Shown here: piece after piece, positions 31,754 to 44,200 of the stretch
How positions within the stretch are numbered: position 1 is the stretch's first letter
Layout of the letters: the number at the start of each line of letters is the position of its first letter
Origin: Evernia prunastri
Taxonomy: Eukaryota > Ascomycota > Lecanoromycetes > Lecanorales > Parmeliaceae
DNA length: 64,000 bases
Reading direction: 5' to 3'
NCBI GenBank assembly: GCA_003184365.1
Contig: NKYR01000027.1
Location: 186,001 to 250,000, forward strand
Made by a program: the position numbers and the translations under genes
Notes under the pieces: model-generated
The model's database searches: none
Told to the model about the DNA's origin: nothing
The model's input: only the letters and a program-made list of their open reading frames with translations

Positions 31754-34297
31754 TCAATGAGCCGTCATACTTCGACTCAAAGACGATTTTTCGGGCGCCT
31801 GATCTCTCTTTATAGCTCTGAGTTGAGCTTCGAGTTTGCGGCGTTCTTCTTGCTCGACCTATATCGTAGTCAGCAGTGCCCAGGGCGTATACCTGAAATA
31901 CACGTACTTTTAGAGTTCTCAGGCTCTCCGCCCTTGTTTCTCTCATCATTTTCTTGAACTCATTCTTCAAGATTGCAGTGCTCGTGTTGCTTGAGCCCTG
32001 AGATTCCCGGCTACCAGGCTTTCCTGGAACATTTAAACCAAGCGATTCAACCTTCCCGTCACTTATCTGGGTCTCAAACACTTCAATGCGGTCTCGCAAA
32101 GTATCGATGGTAGTCTCCAACTGCTCACGCTCCTTTTCGTAATCAATGCTGGATTTGGTCATGACCTCGTATTCGCCAATCGTTTCCGAGAGTTCCCTTT
32201 GCAAAGCCTGCACCCGCTCGTTGAGCTCAGCGTTGCCCGCCTCGTGCTGACTCTTCAAGCCAGCAAGCTCTTCCAACATGGCTCCATTGCGCTCATTAAG
32301 ATCCTCAATCTCCTTTTGCATAGCTGGGTGAGATGCGACCTCGGCTGCACGCTGGGCACGAGTACCGTAAGCCCCGTCAAGCTCTGCCCTGGCAACGGTA
32401 AGTTCAGTCTGCAAGCGAACCATTTTCCCCTCGGATACCTCCAACTCGTTACGCGATTTTTCGGCTTCTGCATATTTTTCTTGAATCTTGGCCTCTAGGC
32501 CCCTTGTCTTGACAACTTGTTCTTCCTGTTCGGTTGTCATAGTCTGCAACTGGGCTTCGAGATTTGATATGTTGTCGTGCTTGTCCTGTAGCTCAGCCAA
32601 AAGCTGGTCTTTGTCTTCCTTGCTCGCTGCCAACTGGGCGCTAAGGATGTTGCTTCCTTCTATGCTTTCTCTGACGGTAGCTTCGACGTCGTTCCTCGCT
32701 TTCTCGAGCTCTGCAGTTACTTCTGCCAATCGCGTATCTTTGTCGGAGTCAGATTTGTCATTCAATTCCCTCTGCTGCTGGATTTGACGACCTAAAATAT
32801 CCTTCTGCTCATGCAAGCCTTTGACTCTTGTGTGTAGTGATTGAACATTGGCGGAAAAGGCCTGTAATGAGAAGTTGCCCTCTTCTGAGAACATGGTTTG
32901 CCAAAGATTCTGCAAAGCAGTCTCGTATTGACCGACTTTCTCCTCCTGAACAAGTTGTTTAGACGTCCATGTCTGGCTATCATCTTTGAGGCGCTCCACA
33001 CCCTGCTCTAATGCATCTAGTCCATTCCCGAGGAAAGCGATCTGTTCTTCTGGACTCCGACCGGAGACGTCAGGAGGTTGAGGATACTGTGCATTAGCAT
33101 CAAGGCTACTTCGAAGTATAAGACCACGAAGCTGTGTGTTGAGGTCCTCAAGCCTCTCTTCAGCAGCGTATGCTGACTGCTTATAACCTTGTAAAGTATC
33201 GACTTGACTTCTTTGCATGCTGTCGAGGCCCTTTTCCAAATACTCCACTTGCCCTCGTAGCGCCACCTCATGATCGTGTTGCAACTTTGATTCTCTGTGT
33301 GGCGCAGGAGGTGCAGGTAACATTTGTCGACCAGCGCTCGCTTGTGCGATGGAATCCCGCAGACGTCGGTTGAGGTCCCAGAGCTTCCGTTCGGTCTCAA
33401 GAATTGACTCAGTCTGCTCGGCAAAGGCTGAGGCAACCTTGTCACTCGTCTGAGTGTCACCTGTTTCTAAAAATGAGTCTAAAGTCTGGTAGAAGCTGCG
33501 ATCGTCGAATTCTTTCCCGAATTTGAGCATGGGTAGCTTTTCGGAACTTTCAGGAGAGCCATTCAGGTGATTTGGCTGTTCACGAGAGGCGTCATTATCC
33601 AAGTAACCCTTGTGTGTCATCTGCAAAACTCCAGCCGTATGTTCTAGCAACCTTTTCTGTAGCTCTTGCGACCGTCTCTCAAGCCTCAGCAACTCCTGCG
33701 CCAGGTCCTCGCACTTCTTGTTGCTGGCAGCCAATTCGTTGTCTGTCTTGCTCAGTGAATCACTAGCGCTGCCTTTGCTTATAACACTCCTTCGTTGCCG
33801 CTTTGATCCACCGTCCGTAACGCTTTCTCGACTGTTTGGGGTATAGAGTCGATTGAGTGAGGTTGCCGCATCGCGAAGCTTGTTCTCGATGGCTAGCTTG
33901 CGCTTGGTCGCATCAATACGAGTAGATAGTGTGGAGATTTCCCTCTTTAATTCGTCCACCTCCTCAAATGACAAAAGCCCATACTGTGAGCTGTCCCCAA
34001 TGGCCGTCTCCATCAACAGGTGCATCGACACCGGATCGTTTGTGTCCAAAAGCTTGGAGGTACGCGCTAGTGATCCATTTGTCTGCAGGGGAAGGATCAG
34101 TCTACTGTATATCAAGATGGGTCTTTTGTGTTACACACAAGCTGGTACCGTTGCCGGTCTCCTCGGTCTTCGTCCGTGCTTTCCAGCGAGCCTTTGTAGC
34201 CTTCAAGCAATGCCTTTGAGGAGGGATGTAGACCGGTGCCATACCGAGAATCGTAATTCGAGGCAGAAGAGGAGCTCCGTACAGCATGGCCGTTCAT
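31754..34297 (-). CDS. Uds1-domain (up-regulated during septation) coiled-coil protein
   Basis: Three exons (34297-34139, 34082-31908, 31858-31754) with introns of 56 and 49 nt give 812 aa. Joining exons 1 and 2 yields RYQLTNGSLARTSKLLDTNDPVSMHLLMETAIGDSSQYGLLSFEEVDELKREI, the Uds1 domain signature (about residues 50-170). The rest is long coiled coil with heptad patterns and E/K/Q-rich helices. The last exon restores SLRTLKVEQEERRKLEAQLRAIKRDQ; without it the reading frame would diverge. S. pombe genes with this domain rise during septation, so a role at the septum or in polarity is plausible but inferred. The intron 1 donor is GTGTGT, slightly off consensus. Confidence 0.85.
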
Positions 34298-35152
34298 TTT
34301 AAGCGGGTGCCGGCTTGCGCAGCGTCCTCCAACAACGGTGTCCCAACAGAGGCGGAGGAAGAGACAGGTTAAACCATGTGTGAGGGGTGCATGATTGCAG
34401 TTTGGTTGAAGTAAACCACGACAACGTCGTTGCCCCTCTACTGAACGAATCGATAATCATTCAAGTGCTTCCAAAGTTGATCTCCGCTTCTTCAATTGCA
34501 TTGGAGCATTGTGAAACTCCAAAGACGATCGACGCCTAGCGCGGCTTTTGGCGCTAAAGATTTGTTCAAACGTGAAGTTCAGGCAACGAGCAACCCACGC
34601 TTCTCAACCCACGCTTCTCCACCAAGGCTCCCACCTTCCATGATTGTTCCAATGATGACCAGGTTCAATCTGGCTTCTAGAAGTATACTGTGGATCTTGC
34701 CGCGCTCTCTTCACACGCATGGGATCCTCCCATTGACCAGAAGCACAGAAATGTTCTACAATTAATGCCACCAACTACTGTATGAGGCCGTCATCGCCGT
34801 TTTTGAGACCCTCGAATCCTTCGCGATCGTCGTGCGCGATTCAAAAGCCTGCTATGAAACTCCGCCGTGCCTCGGTGGTGAAACAGGCCTCGCCGCAGGC
34901 ACCCCGCGCATAAACCCCGAGGCTGAGCCTCTGCCTCAAGTCCTATTCATGGACTACATAGAGGCTGCAATTCCTTTTTTGCAGGTTTATTTCTCTTGCC
35001 ATTAATATTTCAAAAGCAACTACTTCATTTCCAGTCCCAGAATCCTTGGGGATGTTCAAGAAATGGTTTATTGCAATATTTAACCGCTGCTGCTGTTTGC
35101 AATCGCAAGTCCTATCTTGAATTATACCTACAGAAAGTCGGATAATTCAAGC
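34298..35152. promoter_or_regulatory. Divergent region with an orphan coding-like fragment
   Basis: This is 855 bp between divergent genes. A plus-strand frame from about 34766 to 35003 is open and coding-like (AVFETLESFAIVVRDSKACYE, later PLPQVLFMDYIEAAIPFL) but has no ATG or partner exon. A 15-bp imperfect tandem of CAACCCACGCTTCTC occurs near 34590-34620. Promoters of both flanking genes must also lie here. Confidence 0.4.
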
Positions 35153-36149
35153 ATGTTGTCATTTGTACTAGCTGTTATTCTTCCCATAGCTTTGACGTCT
35201 GCAGCGACACCTACCAACGAGACGACGGACTGTCAATCGATTAGTGTTTCCCTCAATGCCTACCAGCACCCAAACGCCTCGAGTTCCTACAGCATACCCG
35301 CGGTAGTCTCAACTGAATCTACAGTCACGAATAGTACGACCGAAACTTGGCAGATAATCAATAGCATTGGGACCGCATCGAGCGTCGCCGATCCGCAAGC
35401 CCAACAGTTGGTACATAGCATATTCCTGGACGCCTCGAGCACCATCAATGGATATTCTTTACTATCTCTGCTCCCTTTCGCTGGCTGCTCGTTCACATTT
35501 GGGCTGCCCTCAAACGATAATGGAAAAACCTCTAGTGATGGGAGTTGCAGTAAAATCTTTGGCCAGTCTTGCCTCAATGAGATCATGCACATCGCTCAAG
35601 ACACTACAGCGACCATTCCACCTGCTGTTGGATCAAGGCAGTTGATAGATGCATGCGGTACCGTAAGCGAAACTGTCAACAACTATATCGCAACATCTTC
35701 GAAGGCCTGCAGCAAAAACGGGCCTTCCATCGATGTGTCATTTGGTATGTGATATCAGCGACCCTGCCTTCGCACGCACACGGCTGACTTCAAGCACAGG
35801 TATAAACTTCTCATACGCCAATACTAGTAATTGCACGCATCCACCTACTACCTCGCCTATTCAACTTTTTGAGCAATCCGAGCCCTTCCAGCAAGGAAAT
35901 TATACGACTTACGATCAATGGACAGAAACCACTACGCCTGTTCTCTTGGCGCTGTTTTCCAATGATACGACCTTGAACGGGGCTGGCGGCAGTTATGCCC
36001 AAACTTATCTGACCTGTACGAGCCCGATGAACGTGACTGCGGGTAGTCATGATCCGACGAGTGCGGCCGATCACTTTGCGGTGTCGGATGTGAGTAGCGT
36101 GGTGGTTTTTGGCCTTGCAATTAACGCTTTGGTATTCCTGATGCTATGA
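35153..36149 (+). CDS. Secreted GPI-anchored-type cell surface protein
   Basis: Two exons (35153-35744, 35800-36149) with a 55-nt intron give 313 aa. Residues 1-18 (MLSFVLAVILPIALTSAA) form a signal peptide. The body is Ser/Thr/Asn-rich with many N-glycosylation sequons (NET, NAS, NST, NYT, NDT, NVT). Several cysteines are spaced as in an extracellular fold, for example CSKIFGQSCLNEI and CGTVSETVNNY. The C-terminus SSVVVFGLAINALVFLML is a classic GPI-attachment hydrophobic tail. No enzyme domain is recognised; it is likely a cell-wall or plasma-membrane surface protein. The first in-frame ATG after the leader is used because it starts the signal peptide. Confidence 0.82.
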
Positions 36150-36568
36150 CGATGATGGGTTTTGATGTCTGCTCTGCGCATTTAGCGATGGGACGATTGC
36201 GTGCATTTCATGATACCATTGTCGTTTACGACCTCTGTATTTCTGCTGGTCAAGGCGTGAGTTGCTTCTGCACGTCGTTAGGGGTTACTCCACATGTGAT
36301 TATATGTATTAGTATCTTGGCAGGCAGTACAGATTTTGATAGAGCATCAATGATCCGAATGGAATTTTCCTGTCGGCCATCATTTCAATATGAGATACAT
36401 TCTATGCTGCGTAGACACTACAGGTACACGCTGCAGACGGAAAATGCCGAGGGCTGATGTATAGCTGTACAAGTGCCCCCATCTACTCTGCCTTGACCAG
36501 AAGATATCTGTCGCTGGGACCGAAGATTGACCTTATATTTGCATCCCACTACCCACAACCACCCGCCA
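36150..36568. other. Intergenic spacer between converging genes
   Basis: This is 419 bp between the 3' ends of the GPI-type gene (plus) and QCR6 (minus). Nothing is recognised. Confidence 0.5.
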
Positions 36569-37286
36569 TCACTTCAATTGCCGGAAGAGCTTCGGTGCGG
36601 CGCACTGGGTCGCGCAGTGTTGGAGATGGAAGACTAGACAGAATTAATGATTCATTAGCATCATCCCAGTCTGAGCCACATGTCGCCGTCAAACTCACAT
36701 TCCTCGACGCAATCTTCCTTTGGTCCCTTGTGGTTTGGGTCCTCGTGCTGCTTCGTGACGCGCTCGGCGCACTCTTCGTAGTGGTGCTTTGCGGGAGCGC
36801 ATTGGGCGGACTTGGCGCACTCTGTGGACAATTGGCTGTTAGCTCTGCGTCGTTCCTCGCTTTGGGGCTATCTTAAGGGGATCGAATGGGTACAGAGCAA
36901 TGGCTAGTAATCTCAGAGGCTGGAACTCAAGCTTATCACTTCTGCGGAAGAGATCCTAGAAAGGACCTTTGAACGCCGTAGCCCATGGAAAGTCTGTAGG
37001 GCCATGTATAATGAATGGAGAAAGCCATTGACCTACCTTCTTCAAGCTTTGGTTTTGGATCCTCAGGCTCCTCCTCCTCCTCTTCTTCTTCCTCATCCTC
37101 ATCTCCACCCTCCTCTTCTCCGCCTTCTTCTCCGCCTTCCTCCTTTTCACCATCATCTCCATTTTCCTCTCCCTTGTCCTCACCTCCTTCGTCGTCCTCT
37201 TTCTCCTCTTCCGGGGGCGCCTCGGCGTGCACCTCCGTAAAGCCGATTGAATTGCAGAAGTCGGAGAAGATGTCGGAGAAACCCAT
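36569..37286 (-). CDS. QCR6: Cytochrome b-c1 complex subunit 6 (hinge protein)
   Basis: Three exons (37286-37037, 36821-36699, 36633-36569) with introns of 215 and 65 nt encode 145 aa. The N-terminus MGFSDIFSDFCNSIGF is followed by a long acidic stretch (about residues 25-75, almost entirely E, D and G), then PKLEEECAKSAQCAPAKHHYEEC...DCVEEFFHLQHCATQCAAPKLFRQLK. The paired Cys of the hinge fold are all present, and both junctions restore family sequence. QCR6 sits on the intermembrane-space side of respiratory complex III next to cytochrome c1 and helps cytochrome c docking. The acidic run is encoded by GAG/GAA repeats and is a likely site of length variation. Confidence 0.93.
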
Positions 37287-38412
37287 AGCGGCGGCAGGTA
37301 AGATGTAATGTACTGCCGCAGCTGGCGAGAGGGTCTTCGATTGCCAATGGATGAAGTCAGATAATTCTCGGTGAGGTCGTTCGGGTCTTAAGCTTTTAAG
37401 TGAGGTAAAGCTTGGCAGCACGTGATTCGCTGGTATTTTAGGGAGACGACGTGCTCGAACATGAACCTCAGATTCTCTGACTTGCTACACTTTGTTGTGC
37501 GGTGCGAAATTCTGTATGTACTAGTCAATGTTGTTGACGAACGCTCATTGATAGCTACAATGACCAATGACCAAGATCTAGAGTATCATTTACTGACAAC
37601 ATAGCAAACTACATCTCAGCAAATCGACTATAGTGGTTCTTCTCCCTCGTTTTCGATGATATCTACAAAGCAGTGTACCAAAAGGTAGGGAAATTGCTTG
37701 AAGTTCGAGCCCCTAGTCTAGAAGGGGAGGCATCCACACTGTGACCATCCTGCGTCCCGTAATAAGAAATGGTTGGACGCAGGGTTAAACCCATCTAGCA
37801 TTGTCCTGCTTGCAGTAAGAAGAGGCGGTCTTGGACCGCAAATTTGACGCAACTTGAAACCTGTACAAAGGTGACCCTCTTCAATAGTCTCCAACGATTC
37901 ATTTCATAAGGACTACGATTCTGGCGATGATTTGCTTAGGACAGGAAAGGAGTAGGTTTCTGCTTTGCTCATCAATACTCAAGTAGACACAAATACAGAA
38001 GCGGCTACATTAGAGATACACGATCTCCAGCACCAGTATAATGGCTCAATGTGTAGAAACAAAATGGTGATGCCGCCTTGAAAATGGACAGGAATGGAGG
38101 CATCCAGAACGTACATGATCTCACTAATACTCTGAGCTGAGCAAACAGAAGATAGTCAGATTTAATGGATGGATCCCATTACACATCTTGAGAACTTGAG
38201 TCTTCCGTCTTCAAGTCATCAAGTGAGATTCGAAGGGACGCGCTAGCCGCGCGCTCTACGCCTTGGCGTTGGAGAGAAGCCTCCCTTTTCTTCAACACCA
38301 TCACGGATATCTAATTTCGCTAAGGTACTGTAGCTTCACTGGTGCTCTCTTGCTATGGTATCAGTTTGGTTGTTGAACTGATCTTTGCAACCCTCATTTT
38401 TTAACATTCAGT
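37287..38412. promoter_or_regulatory. Divergent region between QCR6 and EAF3
   Basis: This is 1.13 kb between the divergent starts. It contains promoters for both genes and otherwise unremarkable, fairly AT-rich sequence. I see no further gene. Confidence 0.45.
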
Positions 38413-40486
38413 ATGGCACCTGTGAACCAGCCTACATTCAGCAAGGACGAAAAAGTCTTGTGCTTTCACCATGAACTGCTTTACGAAGCCAAAGTACTCG
38501 ACTCGAAGCATACGGAAGAGAAAGATAAGAAGAGCCCGATGCAATATCGGGTTCACTACAAAGGATGGAAGAATACGTAAGTGCGGTTTGAGTTTTTTGT
38601 CCTATTGTCAAATCTGAAGTTTTCCCTATTGTCATTACTTTACCCTTCTGTACGACTGCGCTGAAACACCAACCCCCCTTTTTTGCCATTATACTTGTCC
38701 GGCGTCTTTCTTTATCATGATCCTTTTTCCTTCGCGCACAATCTTCTTTTCAACCTCTTCGGCCTCCTTGTAACATCTCATTTTCCTATCCCTCCTCGCT
38801 GGTCGAGACATCTTCGCTGCCATTGTTGTTATATCTACGCCGAATCTATTACCATCAAGTCTGTTCGGAACAATTTGCTGCAGGACTGCATTTCCAACAG
38901 TACATAATACTAATACACACGCACTCCGCCAGCTGGGACGACTGGGTGCCAGAGGACCGCCTCCGCAAGCTCAACGAGGAAAACAAAGGCTTAGCCACCC
39001 ATCTCAGGAACGAGTTCATGGCTCTCCAGAGACCCCCAAAGCAAAGCATTTCTGCCGCAACTAAAAAGAAGACTGCCGGCTCTGATCTTAGCTCCACTCG
39101 TGGGAGCGAAGAGCGTCATGCTTCCCTTCCTGCGACTGGCCGTGGCCAGAAGCGTGGGCGCGACAACGACATTGAGAAGGCGAGTGACCCTCTTTCATTA
39201 GATCAACGACGCTCTTCTTCCCGCAAGCGGCGCAAGACAAGCAAAGCGGAAACACCGCCACCTCCACCGCCAAGGGGAACAAGAGGTAAAACCAAGGAAG
39301 ATCCATCACCAGTTCAGCCCAAGGCAAGGCGCAGACGCAACGCTCCGATTCCACCCTCAGAGACAAAAAAGCTGTCTCCACCACATCCTCCATCGGAGGG
39401 AACAGCCGATCACAAGACTGCATCCCCAGCTAGTTTGCCACGTGAGCCCTCCGCTCTCGCTCAGAGCTCCTCATTTTACAATCGATTCTCGTTAGGTGAC
39501 TCCAAGGTGAAGTCTTCGAAGCCACCGAAGCCACCAATTGTGCCAAAGAAGTCGACTGACAAACATAACTCGGACGACTCCCCTTTGAGCTCTGTTCCAG
39601 ATTCGCCACCAGAAGGGTTAGAGGCTCGTCAAAATAACCGGAGAGAACGAGCAGAAGCCTGGAATGCTCGAGATGGAGAAGAGAATCGTCCCCGTGGGGC
39701 GCTGCTTGCTTCGCACGAGGGCCAGTCCAGGAGAACAAAAATCACGGTTGCTGGAGTTCCACTGGACCAAACACCCGCGGACCTTGTGCCACTTGTGAAG
39801 AAGAAGCGGCAGCGTGTGAAGACTATAGACAATAAGATCAAGTTTACTGACAGACCTACCGTACAACAGGAGGAGACATTTAACATGCGCCCAGCCATCC
39901 ACATCAATGTCCCAGACCACCTCAAATCCATCCTAGTCGACGACTGGGAGAACGTCACGAAGAACCTCTCTCTCGTGCCATTGCCATCTAAGCCTTCTGC
40001 CAATGAAATTCTAACAAACTACTTCGACGAGGAAAAGAACAAGCGCCACCTCGGCTCCCCTGAAGCTGATTTGCTAGAAGAGGTCGTTGCAGGGTTGAAG
40101 GAGTACTTTGAGAAATGTGTGGGTCGCATCTTGCTCTATCGCTTTGAGCGCCAGCAATATCTCGAAGTCTACAATGCCGTGCAGGCGGGTACGGGGGAGT
40201 ATGAGGGGAAGAGTATGGGTGATATCTATGGTGCCGAGCATTTGTGCCGTCTCTTTGGTAAGTCGCTTCCCACCCCCTAACAGCAACACAAAAAGCTGAA
40301 AGAACCGTCTCAGTTTCCCTCCCCGAACTCATCGCCCAAACGAACATGGACCAACAATCCGTCAACCGTCTCCGCGAAGAACTCCACAAGCTAACCCAAT
40401 GGCTCGGCAAAAACTCCACCCGCTTCTTCAAAGCTCCCTACGAAACCGCCAGCCAGGATTACATCGAGAAGGTCCGTGGTGTTTGA
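38413..40486 (+). CDS. EAF3: NuA4/Rpd3S chromodomain-MRG protein Eaf3, with an enlarged linker
   Basis: Three exons (38413-38576, 38933-40257, 40314-40486) with introns of 356 and 56 nt encode 553 aa. The chromo barrel (about 10-80) reads VLCFHHELLYEAKVL...YRVHYKGWKNTWDDWVPEDRLRKLNEEN; the aromatic KGW...WDDW set is intact across the first junction. The MRG domain (about 370-553) includes MRPAIHINVPDHLKSILVDDWENVTKN, YGAEHLCRLFVSLPELIAQTNMD and WLGKNSTRFFK. Eaf3 reads H3K36 methylation for the NuA4 acetyltransferase and Rpd3S deacetylase. The linker of about 240 residues is much longer than in familiar fungal Eaf3 (around 320-340 aa in total). It is basic, Pro/Ser-rich and carries nuclear-localisation-like RKRRK and ARRRR runs. 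Confidence 0.92.
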
Positions 40487-41248
40487 GGGGTCGTCGGCGG
40501 GTTCCAGGTTTGGATAGCATAGATTCGATCGATGCATGAACGGAGGAGCACATTTGGCTCGGTCAGCATGGTTTAGGTTACGATGTCCCGATCTTTCACG
40601 TGCTGCTTTCATCTCCATAGGGAGCTGACGGCAGTCCGCATCTTGAGCGTCTCACATCGGTCCGTCATACCCTTGCCAAATCATTCGAGGAAGCACACGA
40701 GCGAGGTTTGTCCGAAAAGGGGTTTATTCATATCATTCCATCACGTTTCTGCAGGCCGTGAACAAGCACATACACGACGGACTGCTCCACACGCAAGGGA
40801 GATATCCTTAGGTAGCAGAGGTCTGGCGTAGAACAGCATGCAATAAAATACTTCTTCAGCCCCATCCTTGGAGTTTTGCCTTGAACATGCTATGGGTACA
40901 CTTGATTGATTGATTGATTGAATGCTTTTGGCTACCGCAACAATGGTATCAGCAAGTGTCGGAGTAAGTCTCAGTCGAAGTGGTACCAGTCGTCACAATC
41001 ACTGAGAAGCGCACATCGACAAATTTTCTTGCTGCGCCAGTTGTGTATCGCTCAAGTCAAAACATCATCCTCTCCGAAGATGTTGCCCGAAACCAGCCCT
41101 TTCCATATGAATACGCAGAGTCTTAAGGCTAATTTGTTTGTGACGGCTATAACTATGTACAGAACTAATCATACTACTCTGTACCGCTGTTCCACCTCTC
41201 TCGTCCGTGTCGTTCTACTCAAACCTTCTTTGTAACCTACTCGCGCGC
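40487..41248. other. Intergenic spacer between converging EAF3 and KGD1
   Basis: This is 762 bp of tail-to-tail spacer holding a (TTGA)5 microsatellite at 40902-40921. No gene is supported. Confidence 0.5.
40902..40921. repeat. (TTGA)5 microsatellite
   Basis: Five perfect TTGA units lie in the spacer between EAF3 and KGD1. Confidence 0.85.
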
Positions 41249-44200
41249 TTACTCACCCTTCAATTTCTCCTGCACGACCCCAAACGCCATGTCTAACATA
41301 TCCATCTCCTCCTTCATATGCGTCGACTTTAACCCCGTCGCCACACTCGCGCTAGGATTTCTCCCCGCATACATCACATGTTTTCGATCATGATGTTCCG
41401 TTTCATTCAACAGCGTCTCGAGCCTGGGCTGCGTAAAACTCCACGCTCCCGCATTCAATGGTTCTTCCTGCGCCCATACGATCGTCTTGGCGTTGGCATA
41501 CATGTCTAGATTCTCGCGAAGCTGCGCCCAGGGGAAGGGGTTGAGTTGCTCGATACGGGTGATGGCTGTGGAATTGAGTTTGTGCTCCGCGCGGTGCTTA
41601 TGGAGGGCCGCGTAAACTTGTCCCGAGCAGATTATTACGCGATCAATCTGGTCGTGGGGAAGGATGGAGTTGTCGTTGTGAGCGGGGTCTGGGATGATCC
41701 ATTGGAAGTGCGAGTCACCGGTGAAGTCTTCAATGGGGGAGCGTGCGAGAGGGTGGCGGAGGAGGGATTTAGAAAAGAAAAGTATTAGAGCTGACGAGAT
41801 TCTTGTCAGTTTTCTGCTTGATGTGAAAATTGAGGTTATACATACGTTTTCTGAACTGTCGGTTCATTTGCCTTCTAAGGATATGGAAGAGATTGGATGG
41901 TGTTGTCATGTAGGCGATTTGCATATTGCAGTCCTGATGCTGACGGTCAAGCTTTGCTTCTGATGGGAAAATCCTCGGGTCTTCGTTGCAAAGTTGCAGA
42001 TATCGTTCCATTCGGCCGGAAGAATGCTCTGGACCTTGCCCATCATAACCATGGGGAAGGGACATCACGAGACCAGAACGCTGCATCCATTTCACTTCCC
42101 CCGAAGCGACGAATTGGTCAATAATGCATTGACAATTATTGGCGAAGTCGCCAAATTGAGCCTCCCACACGACAAGAGCGTTGGGCGAGGAAAGTGAGTA
42201 CCCGTACTCAAAACCAAGAACGCCAAATTCGCTTAACGAGGAGTTAGTAATTCTGAAGGTACCTTGTTTTTCACTGATGTGCTGCAGTGGTGTATAGGTC
42301 TCCTCGCTCTCCTGGTCATGAAGCACTGCATGACGCTGGGAGAAAGTACCGCGCTCTACATCTTGGCCCGATACCCGGACATGATGCCCTTCGTCACAAA
42401 GTGTACCAAATGCGAGTGCTTCCGCCGTAGACCAGTCAATGGCTTTACCTTCGTCGACAGTCTTCTTCCTGCCCGCGAGGATGCGCTTCAGGTTTCGATG
42501 GACGTGGAAGCCCTCTGGCGCAGTGCTAATTTTATCCCCTATATGCTTCAGTTCCTCCACCGGAACACCAGTTGGCAAATGTGGCAAGATCTCCGTTGCG
42601 AGTTCTTTAGGAGACTTGAATCCGTTCCAGGCGGACGTGAGCCACTCCTTCGAAGTTGGCTGGTAGTCTTTGCTAGAGTCGAAGCTGGTGGTCAACATAT
42701 TCCAGACCCACTTCTTGTGCTCCTCGATGTCATCTTTTGTGAAAGACTTTTCCTTGAGGAGCTTCTCCTCATACTTCTGTACAGCTGGCTTCTGCTCACT
42801 GATCTTCTGGTACATCAGTGGTTGGGTGAAAGACGGCTGATCTGTCTCGTTATGGCCCTGTTTTCTGTAGCATACAATGTCCACAACAACATCCTTTTTA
42901 AATTCAGCTCGCCAATCCGCGGCCATCTGACACACAAAGTTGACAGCTTCGACATCATCACCATTGACGTGAAAGACGGGGGCATCAAACGCCTTTGCAA
43001 TGTCCGAACAATAAGGGGTAGACCTGGCAAATCGAGGATCAGTGGTGAAGCCAATCTGATTGTTGATGACCATGTGGATCGTTCCGCCAGTGGAATATGC
43101 AGGCAAGGCATGAAAGCCCATAGTCTCGTACACGACACCTTGACCGGCAAAAGCAGCATCACCATGTAAGAGAACACCCATTGCCGATTGGTAATTCTTC
43201 TCATCATTGTTGTAGTGTTGGATGGCTCGGGTTTTGCCCAGAACTACAGGATCTTCGGCTTCAAGATGCGACGGGTTTGCTACAAGCGATAATTGCACAC
43301 GCTTGCCAGAAGGGGTGGGACGTTCGAAGTTCATTCCGAGATGATACTTGACATCCCCAGAACCTTCGTCGGAAGGTTCAGCGCTACCTCCAAACTCGCT
43401 GAAGATGGACTCATTCGGCTTTCGGACCACGTTACTCAGAACATTGAGTCTACCACGATGAGGCATGCCAATAACGATATCCTTGACACCGTAGTCAACA
43501 CTGCGATCAATCAAAGCCTTCATTCCAGGGACAAGCGTTTCACCACCTTCCAATCCGAACCGCTTGTCATTTGGGTATTTCGTTGCAAGAAAGTTCTCAA
43601 AACTTGAGCTCCATATCAAGCGGTCTAATATCCTACGCTTGTCGTCCACGGAGTATTTGTACGGCGATGGGATTTCCGTACGACTTCGGATCCAGTCACA
43701 CTGCTCCCTATCTGGAATATGGATGAACTCCACGCCATATGCGCCACAGTATAACCTCTCGCAAGTGGTAACAATATCTCTCAAAGTCATCTTCTCCCTA
43801 CCATCAATTTTGAACCTTGGGAGAATGCCAGGGCCCAGTGCGAACTCCGTGTCAAGGTCTTTCTCAGTAAACTGATAATGATCGAGCTTCAACTCTTTTG
43901 GCTCATGGTACCCGAAAGCTTCAGCTTCCCCACGTATCCCTAAGGGGTCTGTCTTTGCTTTGTGGTGCCCGCGCGCTTGATAGGCACGCACCAAGAGTTG
44001 TACTTTGAGATGGTTTGTCACGTCTGGGCTTTCACCAGTCGAGAGCCCAGCACCGGGCATTGCTTGCGGGACACCACCCTCAGGAGTCGGCACTATGGTC
44101 GGTGGTGGTTGAAAAGCCTGCGACATGGGCATGGTTCCATCTTCCATATTCCGAAAGTAAACCTGCCAGGAGACGTGCACGCTTGACGGTTCTTTTTTCC

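Noticed and set aside
38577..38932. Open frames inside the first EAF3 intron
   Set aside because: The chromodomain is restored only by splicing across the whole 356 nt, and the internal frames are hydrophobic and unlike any EAF3 sequence.
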